Shown one piece after another: positions 1-6,365 of a DNA stretch of 9,670 bases. The notes below the pieces were generated by a model, which ran no database searches, was not told where the DNA came from, and saw nothing but the letters and a program-made list of their open reading frames with translations. This stretch comes from Chloroflexota bacterium. GTDB taxonomy: Bacteria > Chloroflexota > Dehalococcoidia > Dehalococcoidales > RBG-16-60-22. The DNA lies in NCBI GenBank assembly GCA_016190585.1, contig JACPQH010000075.1:1-9670 (forward strand). The letters run 5' to 3'. The translations under genes were made by a program, and so were the position numbers. The number at the start of each line of letters is the position of its first letter. Position 1 is the first letter of the stretch.

Positions 1-21
1 AACGAAGACTGGCGCGCCGGA

Positions 22-732
22 ATGGAGACGCTGCCGCGGTTCGTGCCGGAGATGCGGCTCGAAGCGCCCAAGACGGCGCTGCTGCTCATCGATATCCAGC
101 ACTACAGCACGCTCCCGGAATACGGCGTCGGGCCTCACCTCAAGCGGGACTTTCCCGAATGCTTCGAATACTACTACGGCCGGATCGAAAAGCTGGTCCT
201 GCCCAACTGCCGGAGGCTGCTTGACTTCTTCCGCAGCGGCGGCCTGCGGGTCATCTACCTGACCATCGGCTCGGCGGTGCCGGACGCCAGCGACCTCAGG
301 CCCTTGCGGGCGCGCGCCGCCTCGGCGAAGTGCAACTTCTGGGTAGGCAGTCCCGAGTACCGCATCCGCGATGAGATCAGGCCGCGTGAAGGCGAGCCGG
401 TCATCCTGAAGACGAGCGCCAGCGCCTTCATGTCCAGCACCATCGGGCAGACGCTGCGGCACATGGGCGTCGAGTGCCTGGCGGTGGCCGGCGTCGTGAC
501 CTACGGCTGCGTCCTGATGACGGCCCTCGACGCCGCCGACACCGGCTTCAAGACCTTTATCATCGAGGATGCCACGGCCGGCTACGACCGGCAGCACGAC
601 AACGCCGCCCTGCGCATCTTCGCCGCCGGTTCCGGCCGGGTATTGAGCACCGAGCAGGCGCTGCAACAGCTCAGGCAGCTTCCGGGCGTACTGGAAGGGA
701 CCGGGGAGAAGGCTTCAAATCGGGGGATTTAA
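22..732 (+). CDS. Isochorismatase-family cysteine hydrolase
   Basis: Predicted cytoplasmic hydrolase of the isochorismatase-like (cysteine hydrolase) superfamily, which cleaves amide or vinyl-ether bonds in small molecules; the substrate cannot be read from the sequence. The three catalytic positions are visible: Asp24 in LLLIDIQ, Lys130 in VILKTSASAF, and Cys163 in VAGVVTYGCVLMTALDAADTG. The residue two before the cysteine is Tyr, where many relatives have Asp, Glu or Asn. At 236 residues it is slightly long for the family (about 180-220), with a short tail after the last helix. The start is uncertain: the frame is open to the left edge (NEDWRAG precedes Met1) and no good ribosome binding site precedes position 22, so the true start may lie outside the window. 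It runs convergently into the histidine kinase with an 8-nt gap, and no terminator is seen between them. Confidence 0.88.
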   Translation: METLPRFVPEMRLEAPKTALLLIDIQHYSTLPEYGVGPHLKRDFPECFEYYYGRIEKLVLPNCRRLLDFFRSGGLRVIYLTIGSAVPDASDLRPLRARAASAKCNFWVGSPEYRIRDEIRPREGEPVILKTSASAFMSSTIGQTLRHMGVECLAVAGVVTYGCVLMTALDAADTGFKTFIIEDATAGYDRQHDNAALRIFAAGSGRVLSTEQALQQLRQLPGVLEGTGEKASNRGI

Positions 733-740
733 GCTCTGCC

Positions 741-2573
741 CTAGACCAGGGGACTGAGGTCTTCGGGGGCGCTGTCGGCGATTTCCACCGATATGGCCGT
801 GCCGCTGTTAACGCCTGACTGGATGGCGAAGCAGCCGCCGACCAGCAGGGCGCGCTCCTGCATGCCGATGAGCCCCATCTTCCGTTCCCCGAGCAAGCGT
901 GACTGGACCTCGGGTAACTGGAAACCCTTGCCGTTATCGGTGACGACTAACCTGACCTTAGCGGCGGCAAACTCAACCTTAATCTGGATTTCCGTCGCCC
1001 GGGAATGACGCCGGGCATTGCGCAGGGCTTCCTGGGTGATGCGGAACAGGGCCAGCTCGATCTCCGGCAACAGGCGCCGCTCCGTCTCGGAGGTCGTCAG
1101 CGACGTATTGATGGCGCTATCGCGGAAGGTCTCCTCGCTCAGTACCTCGAGCGCCGGCACCAGTCCCAGCCTGTCCAGGATGTCCGGCCGCAGCTCGTGA
1201 CTGAAGCGGCGTACCTCGCGGATGATGACGTGGGTCTTGTCCAGGAGACCGGCCAGGTCGTCCTTGACCGGGACCTGCTCGCGCTCGGCGCGCCGCCGGA
1301 CGGACTCGATTTCCAGGGAAAGAGACACCAGTGACTGGATGGTTTCATCGTGAAGCTCGCGGGCGACGCGCTTCCTTTCCTCCTCCTGTGCCCGGGTTAT
1401 CTGGGAGATATACAGCAGCATCCGCTCGGTCTGGCGTTTCCTCTCGGTGATGTCCCTGGCGACGACGACGATGCCCGCCGGGCTGGCTGATGGGCCAAGC
1501 AGGGCGATGCTGAGCTCGGCGGCGAACTCGGTGCCGTTCTTCCTCAAGCAGGTGTACTCGGCGCTGTGCACGCGCTCCTTCTCCAGCGTCCAGTCCCGGT
1601 CCTTGATCGCCCGGTTGTGGTCCTGGCGGGCGATGAGCTTGAGGATGTTCTGGCCGATCAGTTCGTCCCGTGACGGGAAGCCGTGCATGTCTAACGCCGC
1701 GTTGTTTACTTGGTTGATGCGTCCCGAGGTATCGCAGACGATAATGCCCTCGACCAGGGATTCAAACATGACGCGCAGTTTTTCCTCGGATTCCCGCAGC
1801 CGGTCCTCCATGCGCAGCCGCTCGGTGATGTCGCGGACGGCGGCTACCCGGACATGACGGCCTTTATACTGGATGTTTTTACCGATAACTTCGACATTGA
1901 ACCTGGAGCCGTCTTTCCTGAGGTGGACCTGCTCATAAAGCTTGTCAAAGCCGGAGGCGACGTTTTTAATACCCGTCTCACGGTATTCGGGCGCGACCAG
2001 CTCCAGGGCGGGCATGCCGATCATCTCGGAAAGCTCGTAACCGTGCATGGCCGCATAGGCGCGGTTGGCGTCCTGTATCCGGAAATCCTCAACGATGGCG
2101 ATACCCTCGAAAGCGACGTCGGACAGGCGCTGCGACCTCTCCTCGCTCTCCAGCAGGGCTTCCTGCATCCTCTTTCGCGCGGTAATGTCCACCCAGCTCG
2201 ACAGGAAGAAGCTGGTGCCTCCGCCGACAACGACCGGCGTGGTGGTCATCTCCACCCAGAACCTCTCACCACGCCGGCTGGCGATGAGTTCCTCGGCCTT
2301 CCTGGTCCCCGCCCGGATGGTTTCCGCGAAGTCCCGGGCGGTGCGGTGCGGCGTCGCCTCCGTCCACCAGGGGTACGGCGCCCGCCGCCCGGCAAGCTCG
2401 GCGAAGCTGAAACCGACTAGCTGCTCCAGCTCGAGGTTGACATAAAGGATAGAGGTGTCCGGATTTATCACCAGCACCGGGTTGGGGAGATGCCGCAGCA
2501 AGCTGAAGCTGAAAAGCCCGGTTTTTCCCGACGGGGTATACGCGGGTTTCGGCCTGCCGTTAGCTCTTATCAA
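741..2573 (-). CDS. Soluble triple-PAS sensor histidine kinase, NarL-partner type
   Basis: Sensor kinase that autophosphorylates on His and passes the phosphate to the regulator encoded just upstream. Domains in order: PAS 1 (about 25-135), PAS 2 (about 148-255) and PAS 3 (about 265-380), the last two ending in PAC-like RDITER motifs. Then comes a HisKA_3 dimerisation/phosphoacceptor helix with RELHDE (His408), and a HATPase_c domain with N-box QEALRNA (Asn519), G1 box DNGKG (Asp546) and G2-like MGLIGMQER (566-574). There are no transmembrane segments or signal peptide, so it should sense a cytoplasmic signal; no ligand is evident. The start is TTG at 2571-2573, supported by GAGG at 2581-2584 (7-nt spacing) and a 4-nt overlap with the regulator stop codon. 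The overlap suggests translational coupling in one operon. The nearest alternatives to this call are DegS- or NarX-like kinases of the same class. Confidence 0.95.
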   Translation of the reverse strand: MIRANGRPKPAYTPSGKTGLFSFSLLRHLPNPVLVINPDTSILYVNLELEQLVGFSFAELAGRRAPYPWWTEATPHRTARDFAETIRAGTRKAEELIASRRGERFWVEMTTTPVVVGGGTSFFLSSWVDITARKRMQEALLESEERSQRLSDVAFEGIAIVEDFRIQDANRAYAAMHGYELSEMIGMPALELVAPEYRETGIKNVASGFDKLYEQVHLRKDGSRFNVEVIGKNIQYKGRHVRVAAVRDITERLRMEDRLRESEEKLRVMFESLVEGIIVCDTSGRINQVNNAALDMHGFPSRDELIGQNILKLIARQDHNRAIKDRDWTLEKERVHSAEYTCLRKNGTEFAAELSIALLGPSASPAGIVVVARDITERKRQTERMLLYISQITRAQEEERKRVARELHDETIQSLVSLSLEIESVRRRAEREQVPVKDDLAGLLDKTHVIIREVRRFSHELRPDILDRLGLVPALEVLSEETFRDSAINTSLTTSETERRLLPEIELALFRITQEALRNARRHSRATEIQIKVEFAAAKVRLVVTDNGKGFQLPEVQSRLLGERKMGLIGMQERALLVGGCFAIQSGVNSGTAISVEIADSAPEDLSPLV

Positions 2574-3238
2574 GGCAGGTCCTCAAGCGACAGCCAGCCC
2601 ATGCGCAGGGCGCGCAATACGGCTTCGGTCCTCGAGCCGACCCGAAGCTTGCGGAAGATATTGACCAGGTGGGTCTGGACGGTGCGCTCGCTGATTACCA
2701 GCTTCTTCGATATCTCCCGGTTGCTGATTCCCTTCGCCGCCAGCCTGAGAATCTCCAGCTCGCGGCTCTGCAGCTCAGGCGCCCGCCGCTCTTTGCCGCT
2801 CTGCGGCGCCAGGTGATAGAGCAACTTGCTGGTAGCTTTGAGTGCGAAAACCGATTCGCCGCTGTGCACCATGCGGATGGCGTTGATGACGTCCCGCAGC
2901 GGGGTGTCTTTCAGCAGGTAGCCCGCCGCCCCGGCGCGCAGCGCGGCCAGGATATATGATTCGTAGTCGTAAGCCGTAATCATCAGGATGGCCGTCTCCG
3001 GGCAGGACTCCTTGATCTGACGCGCGGCCTCGATCCCGCTGATGCCGGGCATGGCGATATCGAGGATGAGCACGTCCGGTTTCGACTCAACGGCCAGCTT
3101 GATGGTAGCTTCACCGTCAGCGGCCACGCCGACAACCTCGAAATCGGCCTCGTCGACCAGCAGCCGGCTCAGCCCCTCCCGGAGTGCCGGATGGTCATCC
3201 GCGACCATTACCCTGATTTTCTGACCGTTGTTCTCCAT
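2570..3238 (-). CDS. NarL/FixJ-family response regulator
   Basis: DNA-binding transcription regulator, partner of the downstream triple-PAS kinase. The receiver domain (about 8-125) shows the acidic pair Asp14-Asp15, phosphoacceptor Asp60 in VLILDIAMPG, Thr88 in MITAY and Lys110 in YLLKD. The C-terminal LuxR/GerE-type helix-turn-helix (about 155-215) has SRELEILRLAAKGISNREI and the recognition region ISERTVQTHLVNIFRKL. The length of 222 residues is normal for the family. The ATG at 3238 is the natural start because the receiver domain begins right after it. No Shine-Dalgarno sequence precedes it, but a strong promoter ends 14 nt upstream, so the mRNA leader is very short. It is first in an operon with the kinase. 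Target genes are unknown. Confidence 0.96.
   Translation of the reverse strand: MENNGQKIRVMVADDHPALREGLSRLLVDEADFEVVGVAADGEATIKLAVESKPDVLILDIAMPGISGIEAARQIKESCPETAILMITAYDYESYILAALRAGAAGYLLKDTPLRDVINAIRMVHSGESVFALKATSKLLYHLAPQSGKERRAPELQSRELEILRLAAKGISNREISKKLVISERTVQTHLVNIFRKLRVGSRTEAVLRALRMGWLSLEDLP
2581..2584 (-). promoter_or_regulatory. Ribosome binding site for the TTG-started kinase
   Basis: On the minus strand GAGG lies 7 nt before TTG at 2573-2571. It sits inside the last codons of the response regulator. Together with the TTGA overlap (TTG start, TGA stop at 2572-2570) it settles the unusual TTG start. Confidence 0.7.
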
Positions 3239-3245
3239 GGGCTGG

Positions 3246-3281
3246 TATACGGAGTATAAAAGCTGCCGGAAGCTTTGTCAA
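3246..3281 (-). promoter_or_regulatory. Sigma-70-type promoter of the two-component operon
   Basis: Minus strand: a perfect -35 box TTGACA (3281-3276), a 17-nt spacer, then -10 box TATACT (3258-3253, five of six consensus bases). The region upstream of the -35 is AT-rich. Transcription should start near 3246, leaving about 8 nt before the ATG at 3238, which fits the absence of a ribosome binding site. No operator is evident apart from a GTATAC palindrome at 3245-3250. Confidence 0.8.
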
Positions 3282-3301
3282 TATGATACTACTTAGTTTC
3301 G

Positions 3302-3344
3302 GCGCATGGGGATGCGCAAGTTAACCGGCGGCAACGGCCGGTTA
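3302..3344. repeat. Two tandem perfect hairpins at the 3' end of the DUF1622 gene
   Basis: Hairpin A: GCGCAT (3302-3307), GGGG loop, ATGCGC (3312-3317), a 6-bp stem. Hairpin B: TAACCGGC (3322-3329), 7-nt loop, GCCGGTTA (3337-3344), an 8-bp stem that overlaps the TAA stop of the minus-strand gene at 3342-3344. Neither is followed by a T-run on either strand, so a classical intrinsic terminator is not shown. They could stabilise the mRNA 3' end, assist termination, or bind protein upstream of the two-component promoter. Confidence 0.6.
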
Positions 3345-3704
3345 TCCTCGCCGGCTGTCGTACTGGCCTAGCTCCCGGCCGAGGAAGTAGCTGATAACCG
3401 TCCTGATGGCGACGATGCCGCCGAGCACCGCCAGCTCCTCCAGGCTCGGCCTGATGACGGTGCGGATGACGTCCGCCGCGATAAGGAACTCCAGCCCCAG
3501 CAGCAGGTGAAAACCGATGTGGTGACGGATGCTCTGGAAATCGAACGAACGCGCCCGGATGACCCTCAGGTTCTTCCATTCCGCCCGGACAAACTCGATC
3601 AACCCCACCAGGATGCCGTAGACGATTATCAGGACGGCAACGATACCTATTGCCAGCGAAATGTAGTCGAAGACCTGCTGAATATCCACTACTTTTATTT
3701 TCAA
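3342..3704 (-). CDS. Small DUF1622-family integral membrane protein
   Basis: A 120-residue inner-membrane protein of unknown function that resembles the DUF1622 family. Three hydrophobic segments are visible: about 13-38, 64-82 and 88-110. A basic loop lies between the first two (EWKNLRVIRARSFDFQSIR). The most family-like stretch is LLGLEFLIAADVIRTVI, followed by LEELAVLGGIVAIRTVISYF. The start is TTG at 3704-3702, directly preceded by CAGGG, which is too close to be a good ribosome binding site. GTG at 3689-3687 (Val6) is an alternative start, and an in-frame stop at 3738-3740 rules out a much longer protein. It reads in the same direction as the two-component operon, but a separate promoter lies between them. 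Family assignment is from recognition of the conserved core; function is unknown. Confidence 0.82.
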   Translation of the reverse strand: MKIKVVDIQQVFDYISLAIGIVAVLIIVYGILVGLIEFVRAEWKNLRVIRARSFDFQSIRHHIGFHLLLGLEFLIAADVIRTVIRPSLEELAVLGGIVAIRTVISYFLGRELGQYDSRRG

Positions 3705-3797
3705 CCCTGCCGGGACAAATGCTATAAGGGGGTCTACTTATTTTCCCCCGGTTAACACGGTTTTGCGTCCCGGCCACAGGCAGGCCCGTACACGCGG

Positions 3798-3827
3798 TTG
3801 AACCGGGCGGCCTGACTTTGCTAATAT
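3798..3827 (+). promoter_or_regulatory. Possible promoter for the small Cys protein and livG
   Basis: TTGAAC (3798-3803), an 18-nt spacer and TAATAT (3822-3827) form a moderate match (four of six bases in each box). The -10-like hexamer ends only 9 nt before ATG 3837, so a transcript from it would be almost leaderless, which fits the lack of a Shine-Dalgarno sequence. Moderate matches of this kind occur by chance, so the call is tentative. Confidence 0.4.
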
Positions 3828-3836
3828 GTAACCGGC

Positions 3837-4085
3837 ATGGTCAACTGGTCGGTAACCGCCACTACGATCTACTGCGATGCCGTCGCGGACGAGGCGACTC
3901 TCATGGTCTTCAAGGACGGCACGGTGAAGTGCACCGCTTTCCGTAAATACCGGGAGACGGCAGGCGGCCGGCGGCTCCTCGCCAAGAGGGGGCGGCAGGT
4001 TGGCCGGCCGCTGGCCTGCGACGGGCCGGTATGCCCGCGGGGCGCAGCCTACCGGGACCGGCTCTTCGCCGAGAGCAGCGCATAG
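3837..4085 (+). CDS. Small four-cysteine protein of unknown function
   Basis: An 82-residue soluble protein whose function is not recognised. It has four cysteines: Cys13 in TIYCDAV, Cys32 in GTVKCTAF, and Cys61 and Cys66 in ACDGPVC. The spacing could bind zinc or another metal, but no known finger is matched. The first half (WSVTATTIYCDAVADEATL, then VFKDGTVKC) looks like a small beta-rich fold; the second half is basic, and the protein ends in YRDRLFAE. It resembles short hypothetical proteins I associate with Chloroflexota, a recollection that was not checked. An in-frame TAA at 3822-3824 just upstream makes ATG 3837 the first available start. There is no clear ribosome binding site; a possible promoter ends 9 nt before the ATG. 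The stop is only 7 nt before livG, which suggests co-transcription. Confidence 0.65.
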   Translation: MVNWSVTATTIYCDAVADEATLMVFKDGTVKCTAFRKYRETAGGRRLLAKRGRQVGRPLACDGPVCPRGAAYRDRLFAESSA

Positions 4086-4092
4086 CACGGGC

Positions 4093-4944
4093 ATGACGAC
4101 GGTAACTACTGGAAAACAGGTAAAGATAAGGGTCGATAATATTTCGCTGTCCTTCGGCGGCGTGAAGGCGCTGTCTGAAGTCAGCGTGGATATCAAGACC
4201 GGGGAAATCCTGGCGATAATCGGGCCCAACGGCGCGGGGAAGACCTGCCTGCTGAACTGTATCAACGGCTTTTACAAGCCGCAGCAGGGCGCCATATATT
4301 ACGAAGACCGGAATATCACCCGCATCCGGCCGGACCGGGCGGCCCGGCTGGGACTGGCGCGCACCTTCCAGAACATCGAGCTTTACTCCGGCCTGAGCAC
4401 CCTGGACAACCTCATGGCCGCCCGGCACGTGCTGATGAAGCAGAACTTCCTGAGCAGCGCCCTCTATTTCGGCCCCGCGCACCGCGAGGAGATGCGGCAC
4501 CGCAAGACGGTCGAGGACATTATCGATTTCCTGGAGATCGAGGCGATACGGAAGAAGGTGGTCGGCACGCTGCCGTACGGGATGCGCAAACGGGTGGAGC
4601 TGGGTCGGGCGTTGGCCCTGGAGCCCCGGGTGCTGCTGCTGGACGAGCCGATGGCCGGTATGAACCTGGAAGAGAAGGAAGACATCGCCCGCTTCATCGT
4701 GGACATCTTCGAGGGACAGGGGGACACCTACCCGGACACGCCGGTGCTGCGGGACGGCGTCAACTGCATCATCCTGGTCGAGCACGACATGGGCGTGGTC
4801 ATGGACCTGGCCGACCGTATCGCCGTGCTTGATTTCGGCCGGAAGATCGCCGAGGGGACGCCGGACGAGGTCAGGAACGACCAAAAGGTCATCTCGGCTT
4901 ACCTGGGACAGGAAAAGGCGGGTAGTCTCGAAGACACCCGGTAA
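4093..4944 (+). CDS. livG: LivG-type ABC importer ATP-binding protein
   Basis: One of the two ATPases that power a branched-chain-amino-acid-type (HAAT) importer; it sits on the cytoplasmic face of the membrane permeases. Numbered from ATG 4093 (283 residues): Walker A GPNGAGKT at 44-51, Q-loop Gln93 in RTFQNIEL, the LivG-type variant signature LPYGMRKRVELGRAL (160-174) in place of LSGGQ, Walker B VLLLDEP (180-186), switch His231 in VEHDMGVVMDLADR, and the typical tail VLDFGRKIAEGTPDEV ... AYLG. The frame is open upstream to 4000, but that part overlaps the small Cys gene and lacks family features, so 4093 is preferred. About 13-15 residues are inserted near 207-222, between the Walker B helix and the switch strand. 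livF lies on the opposite strand more than 3 kb away, and no permease gene is in the window. The gene ends 2 nt from the convergent acyltransferase. Confidence 0.93.
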   Translation: MTTVTTGKQVKIRVDNISLSFGGVKALSEVSVDIKTGEILAIIGPNGAGKTCLLNCINGFYKPQQGAIYYEDRNITRIRPDRAARLGLARTFQNIELYSGLSTLDNLMAARHVLMKQNFLSSALYFGPAHREEMRHRKTVEDIIDFLEIEAIRKKVVGTLPYGMRKRVELGRALALEPRVLLLDEPMAGMNLEEKEDIARFIVDIFEGQGDTYPDTPVLRDGVNCIILVEHDMGVVMDLADRIAVLDFGRKIAEGTPDEVRNDQKVISAYLGQEKAGSLEDTR

Positions 4945-4946
4945 AC

Positions 4947-6122
4947 TTACCCGGTCTCCACGGGAAGCTCCTTTGGTTTTCGCGGCGGCCTCGACGACTT
5001 CATTCCGAACAGGAAACGAAGCGCGTTGATACGCCTAACGAATAGCTCGTACAGAAGCATAATCCCGGCGAACGAGGCGGCGCTTATCACGAGGTATTTC
5101 ACCCCGACCCCGACGCTCCACCGGACGACGTAAAACCCGAAGACTATAATAACGGTCTGGTGGAGGATGTAGAACGGCAAGACCGCCTCGTTCGAGTACC
5201 GTAGAAACCTGTTGTCCCTGTCGAGGAAGCGGCTGCCTAAACCAAGTATGGCGAAGAGCCAGGCCCAGGTGTTTGCCGCCTGCAAGGCCTGTGACGCGAT
5301 AAAGGCGGGCGTGCCGTAGTTCCCCTCGAGGTCCGTGAGCTGCTCCAGGAAAAAAAGCACCAGCAGCGCCCCGGCTAAGACACCGGCTCCGAGCATCCAC
5401 CATGCGAGCTTCTTCAGCCCCTCCAGGATCCGCGTATTGGAGAAAATGAGGTAGCCGGAGATGAAGAACAGTACGTAAGAAACGATATTCCAGCCCCCCG
5501 CCGAGTTCCTGTCACCCCAGAAGCCACCGGGATAGACAGCTATGTCCACGATGGCGAGAGACAGGACCAACAAGAGGTAAAGCGCCGCCGGCCGGCCAAA
5601 CCGTGCGGCTATTCTGGAAACCAGGCTCTTCCCCGACCCGGACGGGTTCACGAATATGGGGATCAATACGAGGGAAAATACAAAAAGGTAGGCCAAAAAC
5701 CATAGATGGAACCAGTTGAGCTCCGGCAGGGTCTGGAGGTAAAGCCAGTATACCTGGAGGATGTTGTAGCCGCTGAAGTCGTATCCCCGGAACAGCGCCT
5801 CGAAGTAAGCCTGGGGGACGACGATTGTCAGCATCCCGAACGCCAGCGGCACCAGCAGGCGCAGGCTTCTTTCAGCGGCGTACTGACGGGCATTCCGGGA
5901 CTTTAAGGCATAAAAGGCCCCCGCGCCGGCAATAACGAAAAAAAGAGGCATTATCCATATGCTCATGAAGCCCACCAGCAAGCTAGGGCCCAGGGCGGTG
6001 GTGGCATTTCTCACATGCCAGTCGCTGAAGATGTCATAAAACCTGGCGTTGTGGAAAAAGAAAATGCCGATCATCGCCAGGACTCGAAGCCAGTCGAGCG
6101 AATATGAACGCGACCTTATCAT
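4947..6122 (-). CDS. Acyltransferase-3 family membrane protein (OpgC/MdoC-like)
   Basis: A polytopic inner-membrane O-acyltransferase of the acyltransferase-3 family, which moves acyl groups such as acetyl or succinyl to sugars or glucans. About ten hydrophobic segments run through 391 residues. Family marks are LDWLRVLAMIGIFFFHN near the N-terminus (His24, the likely catalytic residue), HLWFLAYLF at about 139-147, and LPFYILHQ near 315-322. The C-terminus is basic and proline-rich (RPPRKPKELP). ATG at 6122-6120 is preferred because AGGG lies 5 nt before it; GTG at 6128 would add two residues but would overlap that site. It has its own promoter. It lies between the two halves of the transporter set and by eye seems less GC-rich than its neighbours, so it may be an insertion. 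The acyl donor and acceptor are unknown. Confidence 0.88.
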   Translation of the reverse strand: MIRSRSYSLDWLRVLAMIGIFFFHNARFYDIFSDWHVRNATTALGPSLLVGFMSIWIMPLFFVIAGAGAFYALKSRNARQYAAERSLRLLVPLAFGMLTIVVPQAYFEALFRGYDFSGYNILQVYWLYLQTLPELNWFHLWFLAYLFVFSLVLIPIFVNPSGSGKSLVSRIAARFGRPAALYLLLVLSLAIVDIAVYPGGFWGDRNSAGGWNIVSYVLFFISGYLIFSNTRILEGLKKLAWWMLGAGVLAGALLVLFFLEQLTDLEGNYGTPAFIASQALQAANTWAWLFAILGLGSRFLDRDNRFLRYSNEAVLPFYILHQTVIIVFGFYVVRWSVGVGVKYLVISAASFAGIMLLYELFVRRINALRFLFGMKSSRPPRKPKELPVETG

Positions 6123-6142
6123 GAACACCCTACCGGTAACTC

Positions 6143-6169
6143 ATTATACCATTTCTATAAACAAGTCAA
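6143..6169 (-). promoter_or_regulatory. Extended -10 promoter of the acyltransferase gene
   Basis: Minus strand: TGGTATAAT (6151-6143) is a perfect extended -10 element (TGN plus TATAAT). A TTGACT -35-like box (6169-6164) lies 15 nt upstream, short of the usual 17, so the extended -10 probably carries the promoter. Transcription should start near 6136, giving a leader of about 14 nt that includes AGGG at 6131-6128 before ATG 6122. Confidence 0.7.
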
Positions 6170-6365
6170 ATCGCCTTAAAAATATGCCGGGGCAGTTAGT
6201 CGACCCGGGGGTGTTTGAGCATACATCAGTAATCTGAAGCGTGAAAGAGAACCTTCGAAGGGAGACTCGCTAGTTAGCTCCTGAGAACCCCTTGCCGTCC
6301 CGGAAGGGAAGGGGCGAGGCAAGCAGCCGTGGTGGAGAACCGGGATGGCGTCTCGCGGCCTGGTA
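6170..6365. other. Structured non-coding stretch of unknown identity
   Basis: No convincing gene is seen in this stretch between the acyltransferase promoter and the ligase stop codon. On the + strand it can fold. CTTGCC (6291-6296) pairs with GGCAAG (6318-6323), enclosing TCCC-GGAA-GGGA (6298-6309). An alternative stem CCCCTT (6288-6293) with AAGGGG (6309-6314) competes with it. CCTTCGAAGG (6252-6261) is a perfect palindrome, and GAGAC (6262-6266) can pair with GTCTC (6350-6354). The purine-rich GAGAACC-like segments and dense stems recall a fragment of a group II intron or another structured RNA, but no diagnostic domain V or intron end was recognised. It could equally be a 3' untranslated region of the ligase operon. 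Strand and extent are open. Confidence 0.35.

Noticed and set aside
3289..3300. Short shared words CTACTTAGT and ACTTAGTTTC near 3289, 8576 and 8720
   Set aside because: Nine- and ten-base matches in AT-rich intergenic DNA with no consistent position relative to genes; likely chance.
3728..3749. GGGGG/CCCCC inverted repeat between the DUF1622 and small Cys genes
   Set aside because: Only a 5-bp homopolymer stem with a 12-nt loop; too weak to call a terminator or operator.
3289..3777. 162-residue minus-strand ORF overlapping the DUF1622 gene
   Set aside because: Another frame of the same region with low-complexity Gly/Arg/His content; the DUF1622 frame has clear membrane segments and conserved motifs.
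4000..4092. 31-residue N-terminal extension of LivG
   Set aside because: It overlaps the small Cys gene, is rich in Gly/Arg/Pro, and has no LivG family features; ATG 4093 begins at the expected place.
3738..4265. 175-residue minus-strand ORF opposite the small Cys protein and livG start
   Set aside because: It lies opposite the Walker A region of livG and shows no family features; it is a shadow of high-GC coding DNA.
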